A stretch of 64,000 nt of DNA from Anticarsia gemmatalis (Eukaryota > Arthropoda > Insecta > Lepidoptera > Erebidae): the NCBI RefSeq assembly GCF_050436995.1, contig NC_134765.1, positions 5,297,501 to 5,361,500 on the forward strand, written 5' to 3'. The notes beneath the pieces are model-generated. The model was not told the DNA's origin and did not search any database. It worked only from the letters and a program-made list of their open reading frames with translations. Shown here one piece after another: positions 11,260-21,639 of this stretch (its first letter is position 1; each line of letters begins with the position of its first letter). A program made the position numbers and the translations under genes.

Positions 11260-14217
11260 ATGTACAGCGACGATGATGCCTCTTTCGCATCAGCTGAAGA
11301 CTTTACCTCTTCACCAAACGAGAGCTTTTGTTCCACAGGGGGTACGCTCGGTGATTTTGTACGGCAGACTTTTGAAAGCTCTAATAAAAATCTTTTTAAC
11401 GTCTGTCACTTAAATGCACAGAGCGTTCCAAGCCATTTCAATGACCTACAAGAAGCTTTTGCTGATGCTGACGTTCATGCCATCCTGATTTCAGAGACTT
11501 GGCTCAAACCTCACTTATCTTCTTCTTCCTACTCTCTCTCAGGTTACTCTCTAATACGTAACGACCGCATAGATAGGAGAGGTGGTGGCGTCGCTATCTA
11601 TCTTAGAAGTGACTTACCCTACCACATTCTTACTTCTTCTTCTCCCAATTACTCTGCATCCGCCGAATTCCTTTTTCTCGAGGTTTGTGTCAAAGGAGCC
11701 AAAGTCCTTCTCGGCGTTGTATATTGTCCCCCTTCCATCGACTACTTCTCCAGCATCGAGTCGGTGCTGGAATCTACGGGGTCTAGTTACTCACATCAAA
11801 TCATCATGGGCGATTTCAATACTGATCTCCTTTCTCCTCGCTCACCACGCTCCTGTAAACTCCTTGAGATCGTCGAGTCCTCCAGCCTTCACGTTCTACC
11901 CCTACATGCCACTCACCACAACACTGAAGGTGAAGATACCTGGCTGGACTTAATCCTTACTTCTGCTCCCTCCCTTGTCTCATCCTCAGGCCAATACCCA
12001 GCTCCTGGTTTCTCTCACCACGACCTAATCTTCATGTCCTACGCCCTAAAGCCCCCCAAATCCCGTCCAAAGGTTCTGTACAAGCGTTGTTTCGGGCGTA
12101 TGAATGTGGACAAATTAGGTACGGACGCTGCTAACCTCAACTGGGAGCAGCTAACAACAGCTTCGAACATTGACGACAAAATTTCTATATTCAATAAAGC
12201 TGTTGTTGGGCTGTTTGATGTCCACGCGCCGGTTAGGAAGGTTAGGCTTAAACGTCCTCCTGCGCCCTGGATGTCAGAAGGCGTTCGAATGGCTATGAGG
12301 CGAAGAAATAGGGCCTTTGCCAAGTTTCGTAGAGATCGGTGTGACGAAAACTGGCACCAGTTTAAAGTTGCAAGGAACCGATGCAATCAGATGGTACGTA
12401 ACGCTAAACGCCGACATTTTCTAAATAACCTTTCCTCCTCTTCCCCGGCCGATATCTGGAGGTTTCTCGGAACCCTCGGTATTGGCAAACATCAGAGCAA
12501 TAACTTACAGTGCACGGTTGGATTGGACGATATAAATCGTCACTTTACGTCCACCACAGTGATGGATCACCAAACCAAGACCGATACTGTCCAATCCATA
12601 CTGGGATTACCCCGACCAAATATTGAATCCTTCTCCTTTTCGCCAGTAACACCGGAAGATGTTAAGAAGATAATCCATTCTATTAAATCGAATGCAGTAG
12701 GCGCCGATGACGTCAGTCGACGCATGATTGTCTCTGTGTTGGATCACCTGCTCCCCGCCATATCTCACATCATAAATTTCTCCCTTACCTCTGGTTCCTT
12801 TCCTTCCTTGTGGCGCAAAGCCTACATTATCCCATTGCCTAAAATCCCAAATCCGTCGCTTCCAGCTCACTTCCGACCCATTTCCATTCTTCCTTTTCTC
12901 TCCAAAGTGCTGGAGGCCTGCGTACACAAGCAGTTAACACAGTTTGTGTTAAATAACAACTTACTTAGCCCGCTCCAATCCGGGTTCAGACCAGGCCACA
13001 GCACTACGACGGCAGTCCTTAAGGTGACTGGCGATGTTAGGGCGGGGATGGAGGATACTAAAGTCACTGTTATGGCTTTAGTAGACTTCTCGAACGCCTT
13101 CAATACCGTCAGTCATGATATCCTTCTCTCTATCCTTTCCCATCTTAACATATCTTCCGGTGCGCTGAATTGGTTTTCCTCATATCTTCAAGGGCGCCAG
13201 CAATCGGTTCACTTCGGTGAATCTTCATCGAGCTGGCGTGGACTGGATTCTGGCGTCCCACAAGGCGGCATTCTTTCTCCTTTATTATTTTCAATATTCA
13301 TCAATCTAGTAACCCAAAATCTTCGAGGATCGTATCATCTGTATGCTGATGACTTGCAACTTTATTCGCAAGAGTCCGTGGACTCTATATCGACAGCTGT
13401 AGACGTCGTGAATAGCGACCTCGAACACATTAGGTGCTGGTCTGAGAAGTTTGGCTTGGCCGTTAACCCTGCCAAATGTCAGGCTATAGTGGTAGGCAGT
13501 CACCGCAATATTAGCAGATTAGGTAATGTTCATGTACCACCTATAGTCTTTAACGGCTGGACTATTGACACGACGTCTTCAGTAAGGGATTTAGGTCTTT
13601 ATGTTGATTCAACGTTGAGCTGGAAAGTCCAAATAGCCAATGTTTGTCGCAGAGTGACTAGCACACTGCGGGCTTTATATCGCCTCAAAAACTTTCTGCC
13701 ATCCAGGACCAAAGCCATGCTTGTGCAGACCTTAATATTCCCTCTGATCGACTATGGTGATGTGTGTTACTTTGACCTGAATGCAGATCTCCTCAACAAA
13801 CTTGACCGTCTTCTTAACAACTGCATTCGATTTATCTTCAATCTTCGCAAGTATGATCATGTATCTACTTATCGCTCTCAACTTAGGTGGCTACCAATTC
13901 GTGAGCGCCGTAATTTACGTGCACTCACGACACTGTTCTCTTTTCTTACTTCCCCTACTCCCCCAGCCTACCTAACTCCCTACTTTCAATACTTGTGTGA
14001 TAACCACAATCGTAATCTCCGCTCTTCAAGCAATCTTATTCTTCTCTGCCCCTCCCACACTTCTGGGTTTGTCAATTCTTCGTTCCCTGTCCAATCAGTC
14101 CTGTTATGGAATGCGCTCCCTCTTGAAATCAGGATGTCCACTAACCGTCTTACGTTCAAGAGCAAGGTAAAAGATCTATTGCTGAACAAAGTTGCTGAAT
14201 CGTCACAATTTGCTTAG
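11260..14217 (+). CDS. LINE ORF2: endonuclease and reverse transcriptase
   Basis: A 985-residue polyprotein that nicks chromosomal DNA and copies the element RNA onto it. The N-terminal apurinic-like endonuclease shows N-V-C-H-L-N-A-Q-S, S-E-T-W at 78-81 (catalytic Glu), M-G-D-F-N at 183-187 and S-H-H-D near 252-255. The reverse transcriptase shows F-R-P-I-S, G-F-R-P-G-H-S-T, V-D-F-S-N-A-F-N near 608-615 (first catalytic Asp kept; the second D of the usual AFD is N), S-G-V-P-Q-G-G-I-L-S-P, and the Y-A-D-D catalytic box near 695-698. The C-terminal 250 residues follow the usual thumb and connector region. No RNase H domain is seen. An in-frame ATG at 11209 would add 17 hydrophobic residues encoded by the T-rich leader; the ATG at 11260 is preferred because acidic, protein-like sequence begins there. 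No internal stops or frameshifts. Confidence 0.9.
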   Translation: MYSDDDASFASAEDFTSSPNESFCSTGGTLGDFVRQTFESSNKNLFNVCHLNAQSVPSHFNDLQEAFADADVHAILISETWLKPHLSSSSYSLSGYSLIRNDRIDRRGGGVAIYLRSDLPYHILTSSSPNYSASAEFLFLEVCVKGAKVLLGVVYCPPSIDYFSSIESVLESTGSSYSHQIIMGDFNTDLLSPRSPRSCKLLEIVESSSLHVLPLHATHHNTEGEDTWLDLILTSAPSLVSSSGQYPAPGFSHHDLIFMSYALKPPKSRPKVLYKRCFGRMNVDKLGTDAANLNWEQLTTASNIDDKISIFNKAVVGLFDVHAPVRKVRLKRPPAPWMSEGVRMAMRRRNRAFAKFRRDRCDENWHQFKVARNRCNQMVRNAKRRHFLNNLSSSSPADIWRFLGTLGIGKHQSNNLQCTVGLDDINRHFTSTTVMDHQTKTDTVQSILGLPRPNIESFSFSPVTPEDVKKIIHSIKSNAVGADDVSRRMIVSVLDHLLPAISHIINFSLTSGSFPSLWRKAYIIPLPKIPNPSLPAHFRPISILPFLSKVLEACVHKQLTQFVLNNNLLSPLQSGFRPGHSTTTAVLKVTGDVRAGMEDTKVTVMALVDFSNAFNTVSHDILLSILSHLNISSGALNWFSSYLQGRQQSVHFGESSSSWRGLDSGVPQGGILSPLLFSIFINLVTQNLRGSYHLYADDLQLYSQESVDSISTAVDVVNSDLEHIRCWSEKFGLAVNPAKCQAIVVGSHRNISRLGNVHVPPIVFNGWTIDTTSSVRDLGLYVDSTLSWKVQIANVCRRVTSTLRALYRLKNFLPSRTKAMLVQTLIFPLIDYGDVCYFDLNADLLNKLDRLLNNCIRFIFNLRKYDHVSTYRSQLRWLPIRERRNLRALTTLFSFLTSPTPPAYLTPYFQYLCDNHNRNLRSSSNLILLCPSHTSGFVNSSFPVQSVLLWNALPLEIRMSTNRLTFKSKVKDLLLNKVAESSQFA

Positions 14218-14550
14218 TTTATATGTATTCATATATTTACCTATTATTGTATATTTATTGTATGTTATTTTCATTTATGTAATTAATATGTATGTATATG
14301 TATTATTTTGTATATATTTAATTATATGTTAGTATATATTTAATATAATTATTAATTTACACTCATGTTGTCTACATCTATTATTATTTATTTACACACT
14401 TTTCTCATCTCACTCTCCTTCCTCTTTTTAAACACCTTCACAACAATCTCTGCATCACCCTAAGGTAGACTGGCAGAAAATGCTCCTGGCATTAAGTCCG
14501 CCTTTATACAGCTCTGTATACAAAGTTTAAAATAAATAAATAAATAAATA

Positions 14551-15290
14551 TATATTAACAACAAGTTAAGAAGTCGTTGATTCTTATATTTGACGTTAGA
14601 TGGCAGTAGCTTAGATTACTGTTGGATTTTTCCAATTCTGATACGTATCATAATTTGTTGTAAATATTATATACCAAATAGGTCTAAAGACTAAACAGCA
14701 TTGATTGAATTTTCTGAGGTAAGGCCAATTTTCTTATTTCGGGATTACTTACCGAAGACTTTATATACATACAAAATATTTTTTTCTTACCTTGTAATAC
14801 TTACTAACTGCGGTTAAAAAGAGGTCAAACCTTGCTTACACTTTACAACAAAATGACAATCATTGTTTTTCACTTACAATAATTTAAAATCTCAACTATT
14901 TTAAACAGCAGACTCTACTTTGTGGCGCAGTGGTAAAAACAATATTGTCGGTATTATGGTTGTACCTCTCTAGCAACTTACGTTTTATAGTCCAACAACT
15001 TAGTAGAATGCCTTGACTTGATTTATCAAAATGTAAATAACTATTGTCTGCATTTTCAAGAGAAAAGAGCTTTATCGAACAAACTACCGTACGCTGCATA
15101 TACGGTTACTGATGCTCTAAATTCTGATTTTCGTAAACCTCCGCCAACCGTGAGCCTTACACCCAAGGCCCACTATTAAGTGCTTGAACTATAACAAATT
15201 TAATGTAATAACTTTATAAGCAGGAGGTGTATAAAATCTTTACAACAATCTGCTAAACAAACTTCCTCGATTGTGATCCTGTATATACAG
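14551..15290. other. Intergenic, nothing firm
   Basis: AT-rich. A weak A-box-like block (TTGTGGCGCAGTGGTAAAA, 14919-14937) hints at a decayed SINE head, but no B box follows at the right distance. Confidence 0.35.
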
Positions 15291-15299
15291 GATCTAAGC

Positions 15300-15408
15300 T
15301 AAGTACCCAACACGTACTTGGCCAGCGTGGTGAACTTTAGGCCTAACCCCTCCCTCGTTCTGGAGGAGACCCTCGCCCAGCAGTGGGATAGTAACGGGTT
15401 ACAAATAG
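15300..15408 (+). repeat. SINE 3'-tail fragment
   Basis: Carries the conserved tail blocks TTGGCCAGCGTGGTGAAC, GGCCTAACCCCTCCCTCGTT and GGAGGAGACCCTCGCCCAGC, ending TAACGGGTTA. These match the 3' half of the fuller copies at 42500-42745 and 62532-62826. The tRNA head is missing. Confidence 0.75.
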
Positions 15409-15409
15409 A

Positions 15410-17110
15410 AAAGTGAAGTTATTTGTGGAATACTAATAAGACTGAAATATGATAGGATATCTGTACAAAATAAAACAAATTTACAAAACAAGCTTTATTT
15501 GTCATTACACTTTGTGTTTTGTTGCAGTTTGATGCATCACTTGCGTATATCTAAACACTAATTAAATCCGAAACAAATATTAATCCAATTATTTACATTT
15601 AAGTCACAGCAAATAACAATTTTGATTCCATATATTTTACAAATACATTGAGACATTTCAAAGAATTTAATCATAAGAAGTAATTCATTTTTGAAAAATA
15701 AAATCCACGTTACAAAAAATAAAGACGAAACTTAATACATTTAATAGAAATATTAAATTGTTGATACATTTACTACAAACACACAAGTTGGTTGAGATTT
15801 AGGTTTAAAGCTTTGAACAATATATTTATATAATATCACAAAAAGTGGCAGATTATGTACAATAATTATTAATTTTATTTAACTTAATATTATTTTTTGG
15901 CTAGAAGCTAAAAGTATAAGTAGACTCTACTTACAAAGATATTAAAATAGCTTAATTGTTATAAATGAACACTAGCAAGTTTTACATTAATTAAATGAAA
16001 CTGCTCAATGAAAGAAATGCTACGTGCTCTAATTGGCAGAAATGACTTAGGTGTTGATTAAATTATCATAGCGTTTTCTTAAACTTGTATAGGCACTGTA
16101 GCTTTCGAAACATTTACAATGTTACATTATTTTAAACATGAGAGAAAGCTAATTATATTATCAATAACACTTAACAACTTAAAGCTAATTTACAATTAAT
16201 TGCTGCATTAAAAACCAAGTATAAATATCAACTACTTTTAATAAAATTAACGATTAAACACTAAAGAATAATATCTATTCATTGCACGACTATTATTTAA
16301 CTACAAAAAATAAATGCAAAGACTATTCGTAAAATCAAGTTTTACAAATTAACACACGATATTAATAAATGATATTGTTATTTACATTAACAATTTGCTA
16401 TTTTAGGCGTGTGAATATCCGTGAAAGTGTTCATTCACTACTTTAATTAATAATATTGATGATATTGTCTTTTTCTATTTCTTAGCTTTTTTTCATAAAT
16501 GCGGACGAAAAATATGACTTACTGTTTTATTAAGGTACACAAGTTTGAACATGATATTTGAATGATATTATTTTTCTATCTATATTTATTATACAAGTAA
16601 AAAATCAAATAATAATGATCACGCGTTTCCGGAAGCAAAAAATATCAAAATAAAAGACTTAACACTATCCGGCATAGCTCAGTTTTATAATAAAGAGACG
16701 CTGTTTTAGATTATATTTATTTTTTGAAAATTTTTCATAAATGTTTTCAAGCGTAAGCCTTGTTGCCCGCCAAAAAGTCATAAAATTTTAATACTGTTCC
16801 GATTTTAACACCTCCCCGTTAATTTGAAGATATTCTTATTAATATAATTGCACTTTCCTTTTTCGCAAATGCACTACTTAAATGATAAATCGAAATATCG
16901 AATATACTGGAAGGCCTATCGATTGAAAAGTTCACACATATTTTATGAACCATTATTTTTGCATTTAGTTTTCAAAAGTCTACCTAAGTGATGACGATGA
17001 TGTAATCGATTTTGTATTCATAAAAAAACTATCATGAAAGAATTAGAGTAATTTTAATCTCACAACCTTCCATTCTGTATGAACTTTTCAATCGATGGTG
17101 ATTAGATAGA
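15410..17110. other. Intergenic and probable 3' flank of the TipE-like gene
   Basis: AT-rich, no coding exon seen. Its right end probably includes the 3' UTR of the minus-strand TipE-like gene. A 17-bp perfect inverted repeat spans 16918-17096. Confidence 0.4.
16918..17096. repeat. 17-bp perfect inverted repeat, 145-bp spacer
   Basis: ATCGATTGAAAAGTTCA at 16918-16934 pairs exactly with TGAACTTTTCAATCGAT at 17080-17096. It lies 240-420 bp downstream of the stop of the TipE-like gene, so it could form a stem in its 3' UTR, or be the ends of a small foldback transposon. Confidence 0.75.
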
Positions 17111-17333
17111 TTAATATCGCAGTTTTAATATGGAATATACGGGTAATTTTATAAGGGTTAATATAGAAGGACCGCATGGGCGTTTCAACCAGGTATTAGT
17201 TGCGACTAGTGTCGCCGTGAATACGCTGGGTCCACGCAGCAACCACGCGGTAACCACGCAGTGTTTACAGTTGTGCGTAACCATCTCCTGGGTTACGTGG
17301 GGAGGCGCGGCGGCGGGCAGCTGAAGCTCGGCG

Positions 17334-19076
17334 TCAGAACACATCATCGCTCGGGTCGTCGTCCAACTCGCATAGCAGTTTGCTACTGAAAATTAAAAAC
17401 AAACAACAATATTAGATATATTTTGATTAAAATATTGTAATTATTATTTGTATTTGACAAAAATATTGCTGTATTTACAATACATTACATACTTTTAAGT
17501 AGAGAGCAAAATTATATTTTTATTAGTACTTGTATAGAATAAGTGCCGATTTTTAAGTATTAAGTTGGAATAAAATATTTTACTTTACAACATTATGTAT
17601 TGAAGTATATTATAATGTAGAAATTAATAAATCTTAAACATCTGATGACAAAATTATGGTGCTGCATTATTAAACGACTGAGCAAAGAGTAGTGAAATGT
17701 TTTGCAATTTCTATCTATTATTTTATTACTAACTATTGTTGTGCGATTGTCTACCTATTGCTTAACTATTTACAGTTCAATTTATCTTTTAATTTTGTGT
17801 GTATAATACTTTCCAATGAAGTAAGTACCTGATTTATTAAAACTCTTCTAAATGGCCGTGTATTCAATTATGTTTCTTGTTGAACCTGACAACAACAAAC
17901 ATGGTTGAAAAATCTAAATATAAATCTATTTTTGTATAAAAACCTTCAAAAGATATCATGAACTGCGGTTACATAATGTCGTCAACGCCTATTGTGAAAG
18001 TACAAATACAGTACTACAGAATATTTCACTCTGCACGGTGCAAAATGCGATGTAAAACATACTTGTAATACTATAATCCATTAAAACTACGTAGTTCCAA
18101 CACCATACTTGAGATAGGACCTGAAAGTCCAGTATATACACTATTATAAAATATGAAAAATTAGGAAAAATGTCTACGCTTCTATCATTAGAGATTAAAA
18201 GAACAATTGTCAAATCTTACAACGAACAAAAGACGATGTTTGACAATAAAATAAAACACTACTATCAAGACAAAAAACATTCAAAACAAAGTATGTGTAT
18301 ACTTACTCCTCTTTACTCGCGAAGGATTCGGCGTGGACTCGCCTGTTACATGCCCTGTCGCAGCAACGACAGTGCCAGTAGGCGAGCACACTCAGACTGA
18401 ACACGAAGACAGTCGTAGGCAGCACCAGCGCTAGGATCAAACCTCGCACTGTCGACTCCCAAGAATATCTCGCTACTACCAAGTCCGGCCTCGTCAAACT
18501 GTAGTAGCAGGGAAAAGTCTTCGGAGCTCTCGGGCCCGCGTAATCACTCGCGAATACTGAGCAATTCACTCTAGGAGGATATCCACAACCTTCCGGGTTT
18601 ATCAGAAACTTGAGGTCCGTTTCATCCCATTCTGTAGGAACTGGCCCTGATTCAACGTATGGTTTCCTAGCTAAGTTTACACGAATCTTATGGCATTTAG
18701 TGTGTGCAGTGGTGCACCCTTCTCTGCAGGATGCCCATGTGCAATTAGTCAAAGTTTCCGCGTGCACGTGTTCAGATACAGAGCATATGCCAGCTTCGGG
18801 CACAAACTCTGCTAGGATCGTTTGTATGGCGGGCTCTACGACGAACGGTATCAGAAAGAGGAAAGCGAAGACTGCGAGAATGGCTGACGTGCCGAGACAT
18901 AATGATGTGTAGAACTTGAATCTTTCAAAAAAGTGGGTTAGAAGCTGCTCCCTCGTTGGTTGTTCCAGAGACTTGAAGTCGGGGCTGCCTGGCTCTGCAG
19001 AGGCGCCCATAGGTAACGTCGATCGTTCTGACGCTGCTGGGGAGAGGCTGGCCCTGGATCTGCTCATAGTAGACAT
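17334..19076 (-). CDS. TipE/TEH-family sodium channel auxiliary subunit
   Basis: Predicted 273-residue membrane protein that assists expression and gating of the Para voltage-gated sodium channel in neurons. It has two coding exons on the minus strand, 18307-19076 and 17334-17385. Topology: cytoplasmic N-terminus, membrane span at about 57-80 (ending F-L-F-L-I-P-F-V-V-E-P, a TipE-family signature), extracellular loop with N-C-T-W-A-S-C-R-E-G-C-T (111-122) and G-C-G-Y-P-P-R-V-N-C (163-172), second span at about 211-233, then a Cys/Arg-rich and acidic tail. N-glycosylation sites at N111 and N171. Reading straight through gives 257 residues, but the apparent stop overlaps a strong donor (GA|GTAAGTAT, 18301-18306), and a TTTTCAG acceptor at 17386 opens a frame ending DSKLLCELDDDPSDDVF. 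The start ATG follows an in-frame TGA. Closest in style to TipE or TEH1; the exact orthologue is unsettled. Confidence 0.92.
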
Positions 19077-19167
19077 CTGGAGGGAGTGTCAGCCAGTAGA
19101 AAGCATTGCAAGCAAGTTTAGTCGTCTCTTAATGAACTAGCCGGACCCTCGCAAAGGAGGGGAACGC
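19077..19167 (-). promoter_or_regulatory. 5' UTR segment and acceptor of the TipE-like gene
   Basis: Minus-strand TTTTCTCCTGTTTCAG ends at 19168, a strong splice acceptor, so the coding exon probably starts at 19167 with about 91 bases of 5' UTR. That UTR holds a five-codon upstream ORF (ATG at 19106-19104, TGA at 19091-19089) in the same frame as the main start, ending 12 bases before it. The first exon of the transcript must lie further to the right. Confidence 0.6.
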
Positions 19168-19199
19168 CTGAAACAGGAGAAAATAAAACATATTATTAT

Positions 19200-20065
19200 T
19201 TAAGCAATTCAATAATTTGTGTGAATCGTCCTCTGATATTTTAAGTTGTTAGTTTAAGTGCATTGTGCATTTATAAATAATAGACCTTTTAGCTGAACTT
19301 CATTATTATATGCAACAGCTAACACTAGTGCTCCAATCAGCCGCCAAATAGTGACTAACTCACGAGTCACTTTCAAACTCTATGCCTTAATTCAACTTCA
19401 TTTATGAACGTATATTTTCAAATAATTATATGTATTAAGGCCACCTTGACCCATAGTAGACTATTAGCGTGCCTTCGAATGCCATAATTTTGGCCTGAGC
19501 CAGTCGCACCCTACCACCGCGTGAAAGATTACCTAACCAAGCTATTATAAGCAAGTTGAATGTCTGAAAGTTCTTGTAGGAGTATTAAATCAAATCCTTA
19601 AAATATTCAGCACTACAAAACACTTTTGGACACGCAACGATGTCAAGGTCGACTTATTTGTCATTAAGGCTATCGATCACAGTAAACGAACGGACTTTTC
19701 ATTAAATATTCACGATATTTTCATTGCTATTAAGTGCTATCGAGTAGATAATCGACTGCTATTTTTGTCCCAGTAAGTTGTTATTATGTAAATTGGTTAG
19801 CTTAATTTATGGACTGTGGCTGTCAACAAGGGAACCGATAAAATTTTGATAACTATCAAACTAATTTCGAAGTTCCTAGGAATCATTCATCAAATAGTAA
19901 ATAGTCATCTGATATTTTTTTATGCTGAAGCAATTTACATATCTATCGAATATAAAATATATTAACATGAATAATCCGCACTGCAGTAGATAAGTCTGCA
20001 ATATATTTTGTTTGTAAAAAAAAGTAATATGTAAATATGAAACATTAAATTATATCTCACGTGAC
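19200..20065. other. Intergenic between the two TipE-like genes
   Basis: AT-rich with no coding exon. A short GC-richer block at 19438-19545 resembles lepidopteran interspersed-repeat text but I cannot assign it. Confidence 0.4.
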
Positions 20066-20070
20066 TGATC

Positions 20071-21375
20071 TCAGAGTGGAGAAACAGGATCGTTTGGATG
20101 CATTTGCATATCGGCCTGACCACCGGAGCACCCCTTGAATCTCATTTTAGCATCATCACCCACTTCTACGGTCTTTTGACACAACATCAAAGTAACACAA
20201 GAGACTACCACCAACACTGTGGGAAGCACCAGCGCTACTAGGAACTGACGATATGTCGAATCTAGGTCAAACCTAGACACAACTGTGTCAGGGTTGTTTT
20301 CAGTATAGAAGCAAGGGAATCTTGCTTTAGCGTTGTGGTCGGTACCGTCACGACCATAATCTTTAAGAAATTCTTTGCACTCATCAGCCAATGTGTTCAC
20401 ACATCCTTCAAGATTTATCATCAAACGGCTGTCGTTCGCTAGAGTTAATTCAACTTCGGACGGAGCGATGACGCGATTCGGAGTCGCTCTGGACTGGTAT
20501 AAATATTGTAAATAAGTGAAATTGGTTAGATCTGCTATCTCTGTGCGTGGTAGTAACGCAGCGTTGATACAATCAGTCGCTACAACTCCTGTCGTGCCAT
20601 TGTGGACTGCGTGACACGATAACATCAACACCTCTTCTCCTGAATCCGTCCAAACTATCTCTGCTTTATCTTCTTGAACTAATTTTGCACATTTAGCTAA
20701 AAATACTCTATCTCCGCTTAACACTATAACGTTCTTATTGCGAGTGGGAATGTCGACGCATCTACGATCGCAGTTATACGGTGTCCTAATTTTCCTACAA
20801 GTGCCTCTACTACATGAAAATAGTCCGTGAACATCTATACAAGTTATTTTCCCTCTTCTTCCAGAACATTTCAACGGGGGATCGGTATCTCTGAAGGCAC
20901 ACTCAAAAGCGTCCGTTATGTTGATACACTTTCCTTCCGTACAGTTGAATGTTCCTGTCAAGTTCCTGCATTCATCTCTGATGCAGTGGTATTTCTTGGC
21001 ATTCTCTTGATCTATCCCGAAGCATGTTTTATTTGCAGCATTTCCACATTCAGATAACAGTAAGGATGTTCCGTTCTTCCTGACGTTGACGTAGATCTGG
21101 ATGCAGGCGCCGGAGGTCTTGCTCAGGCACCACTCGCCACAGGATCCCCAGTCACAGTTTTCTTTGTTGACAGCGCGTGTTGTGGTGCACATGATCGGGG
21201 TAGGATCGATTCCGGACGCGGTAGCTCTTGTATAAGGCATGTAAATGGCGACGGTGAGGTACACTATAGCTACTGCACTAAGCACTGCAGTCATCTGACA
21301 GATGCAGATAGTTCCGCATATTTTTGTGTCCTGCGGTGGGACTACGAGGTCTTCGACGGGTGTCGGTTTCGGCAT
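20071..21375 (-). CDS. TipE/TEH-family subunit with Cys-repeat loop
   Basis: A 434-residue protein in one coding exon, in the same family and orientation as its neighbour to the left and likewise expected to modulate the Para sodium channel at the plasma membrane. First span at about 28-47, second at about 379-400, with a large extracellular loop between. Family cysteines are visible: N-C-D-W-G-S-C-G-E-W-C (73-83), E-G-C-V-N (323-327) and F-P-C-F-Y (353-357). Inserted at about 110-206 is a disulphide-rich block with four units of the form C-x(3-8)-C-x(6-7)-(F/Y)-x-C, for example C-I-R-D-E-C-R-N-L-T-G-T-F-N-C. Many N-glycosylation sites. Length and loop suit the TEH3/TEH4 type. The start ATG follows an in-frame TAG 21 bases upstream. 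A GC-rich stretch at 21400-21490 may be its promoter or 5' UTR. Confidence 0.92.
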   Translation of the reverse strand: MPKPTPVEDLVVPPQDTKICGTICICQMTAVLSAVAIVYLTVAIYMPYTRATASGIDPTPIMCTTTRAVNKENCDWGSCGEWCLSKTSGACIQIYVNVRKNGTSLLLSECGNAANKTCFGIDQENAKKYHCIRDECRNLTGTFNCTEGKCINITDAFECAFRDTDPPLKCSGRRGKITCIDVHGLFSCSRGTCRKIRTPYNCDRRCVDIPTRNKNVIVLSGDRVFLAKCAKLVQEDKAEIVWTDSGEEVLMLSCHAVHNGTTGVVATDCINAALLPRTEIADLTNFTYLQYLYQSRATPNRVIAPSEVELTLANDSRLMINLEGCVNTLADECKEFLKDYGRDGTDHNAKARFPCFYTENNPDTVVSRFDLDSTYRQFLVALVLPTVLVVVSCVTLMLCQKTVEVGDDAKMRFKGCSGGQADMQMHPNDPVSPL

Positions 21376-21639
21376 GTCGTCGACTTCCCAACCGAGCTAC
21401 GCGACCACTGACGTAAATGTGTTTGTTTTGCGCATGCGTTGTACGCGGATCGATTCGACGCTGCACTGCGGGCACCGACGCTGTTGGCACTTTTTTAATA
21501 TGTCAACGTCCGGAACGTACAATAATATAAAATTAACACGCAACGTTTATTGGTGTCGGACATGGCAGTTGATATTTATAATGAAACGTAATGATACTGA
21601 TTACGATCTATTTTTAGAATTAGCGAGTTGATTGTACGA

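Larger units (their letters stand above)
10020..14550 (+). mobile_element. Two-ORF non-LTR retrotransposon, apparently intact
   Basis: A LINE with ORF1 (10065-10808), a spacer of about 450 bp, ORF2 (from 11260 to 14217, apurinic endonuclease plus reverse transcriptase) and a 3' UTR ending in a TAAA-type microsatellite tail at 14532-14550. Both frames are uninterrupted, pointing to a recent insertion. It is a member of the CR1/Jockey group of LINEs; I cannot fix the clade by eye. The 5' boundary is not certain: I see no clear target-site duplication, and the listed start is simply where sequence continuous with ORF1 begins to look element-like. A truncated antisense 3' end of a related copy lies at 2262-2346. 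Confidence 0.85.

Noticed and set aside
17111..17347. 78-codon minus frame overlapping the end of the TipE-like gene
   Set aside because: It starts inside the newly inferred last exon, in another frame, and reads through the probable 3' UTR; no family similarity.
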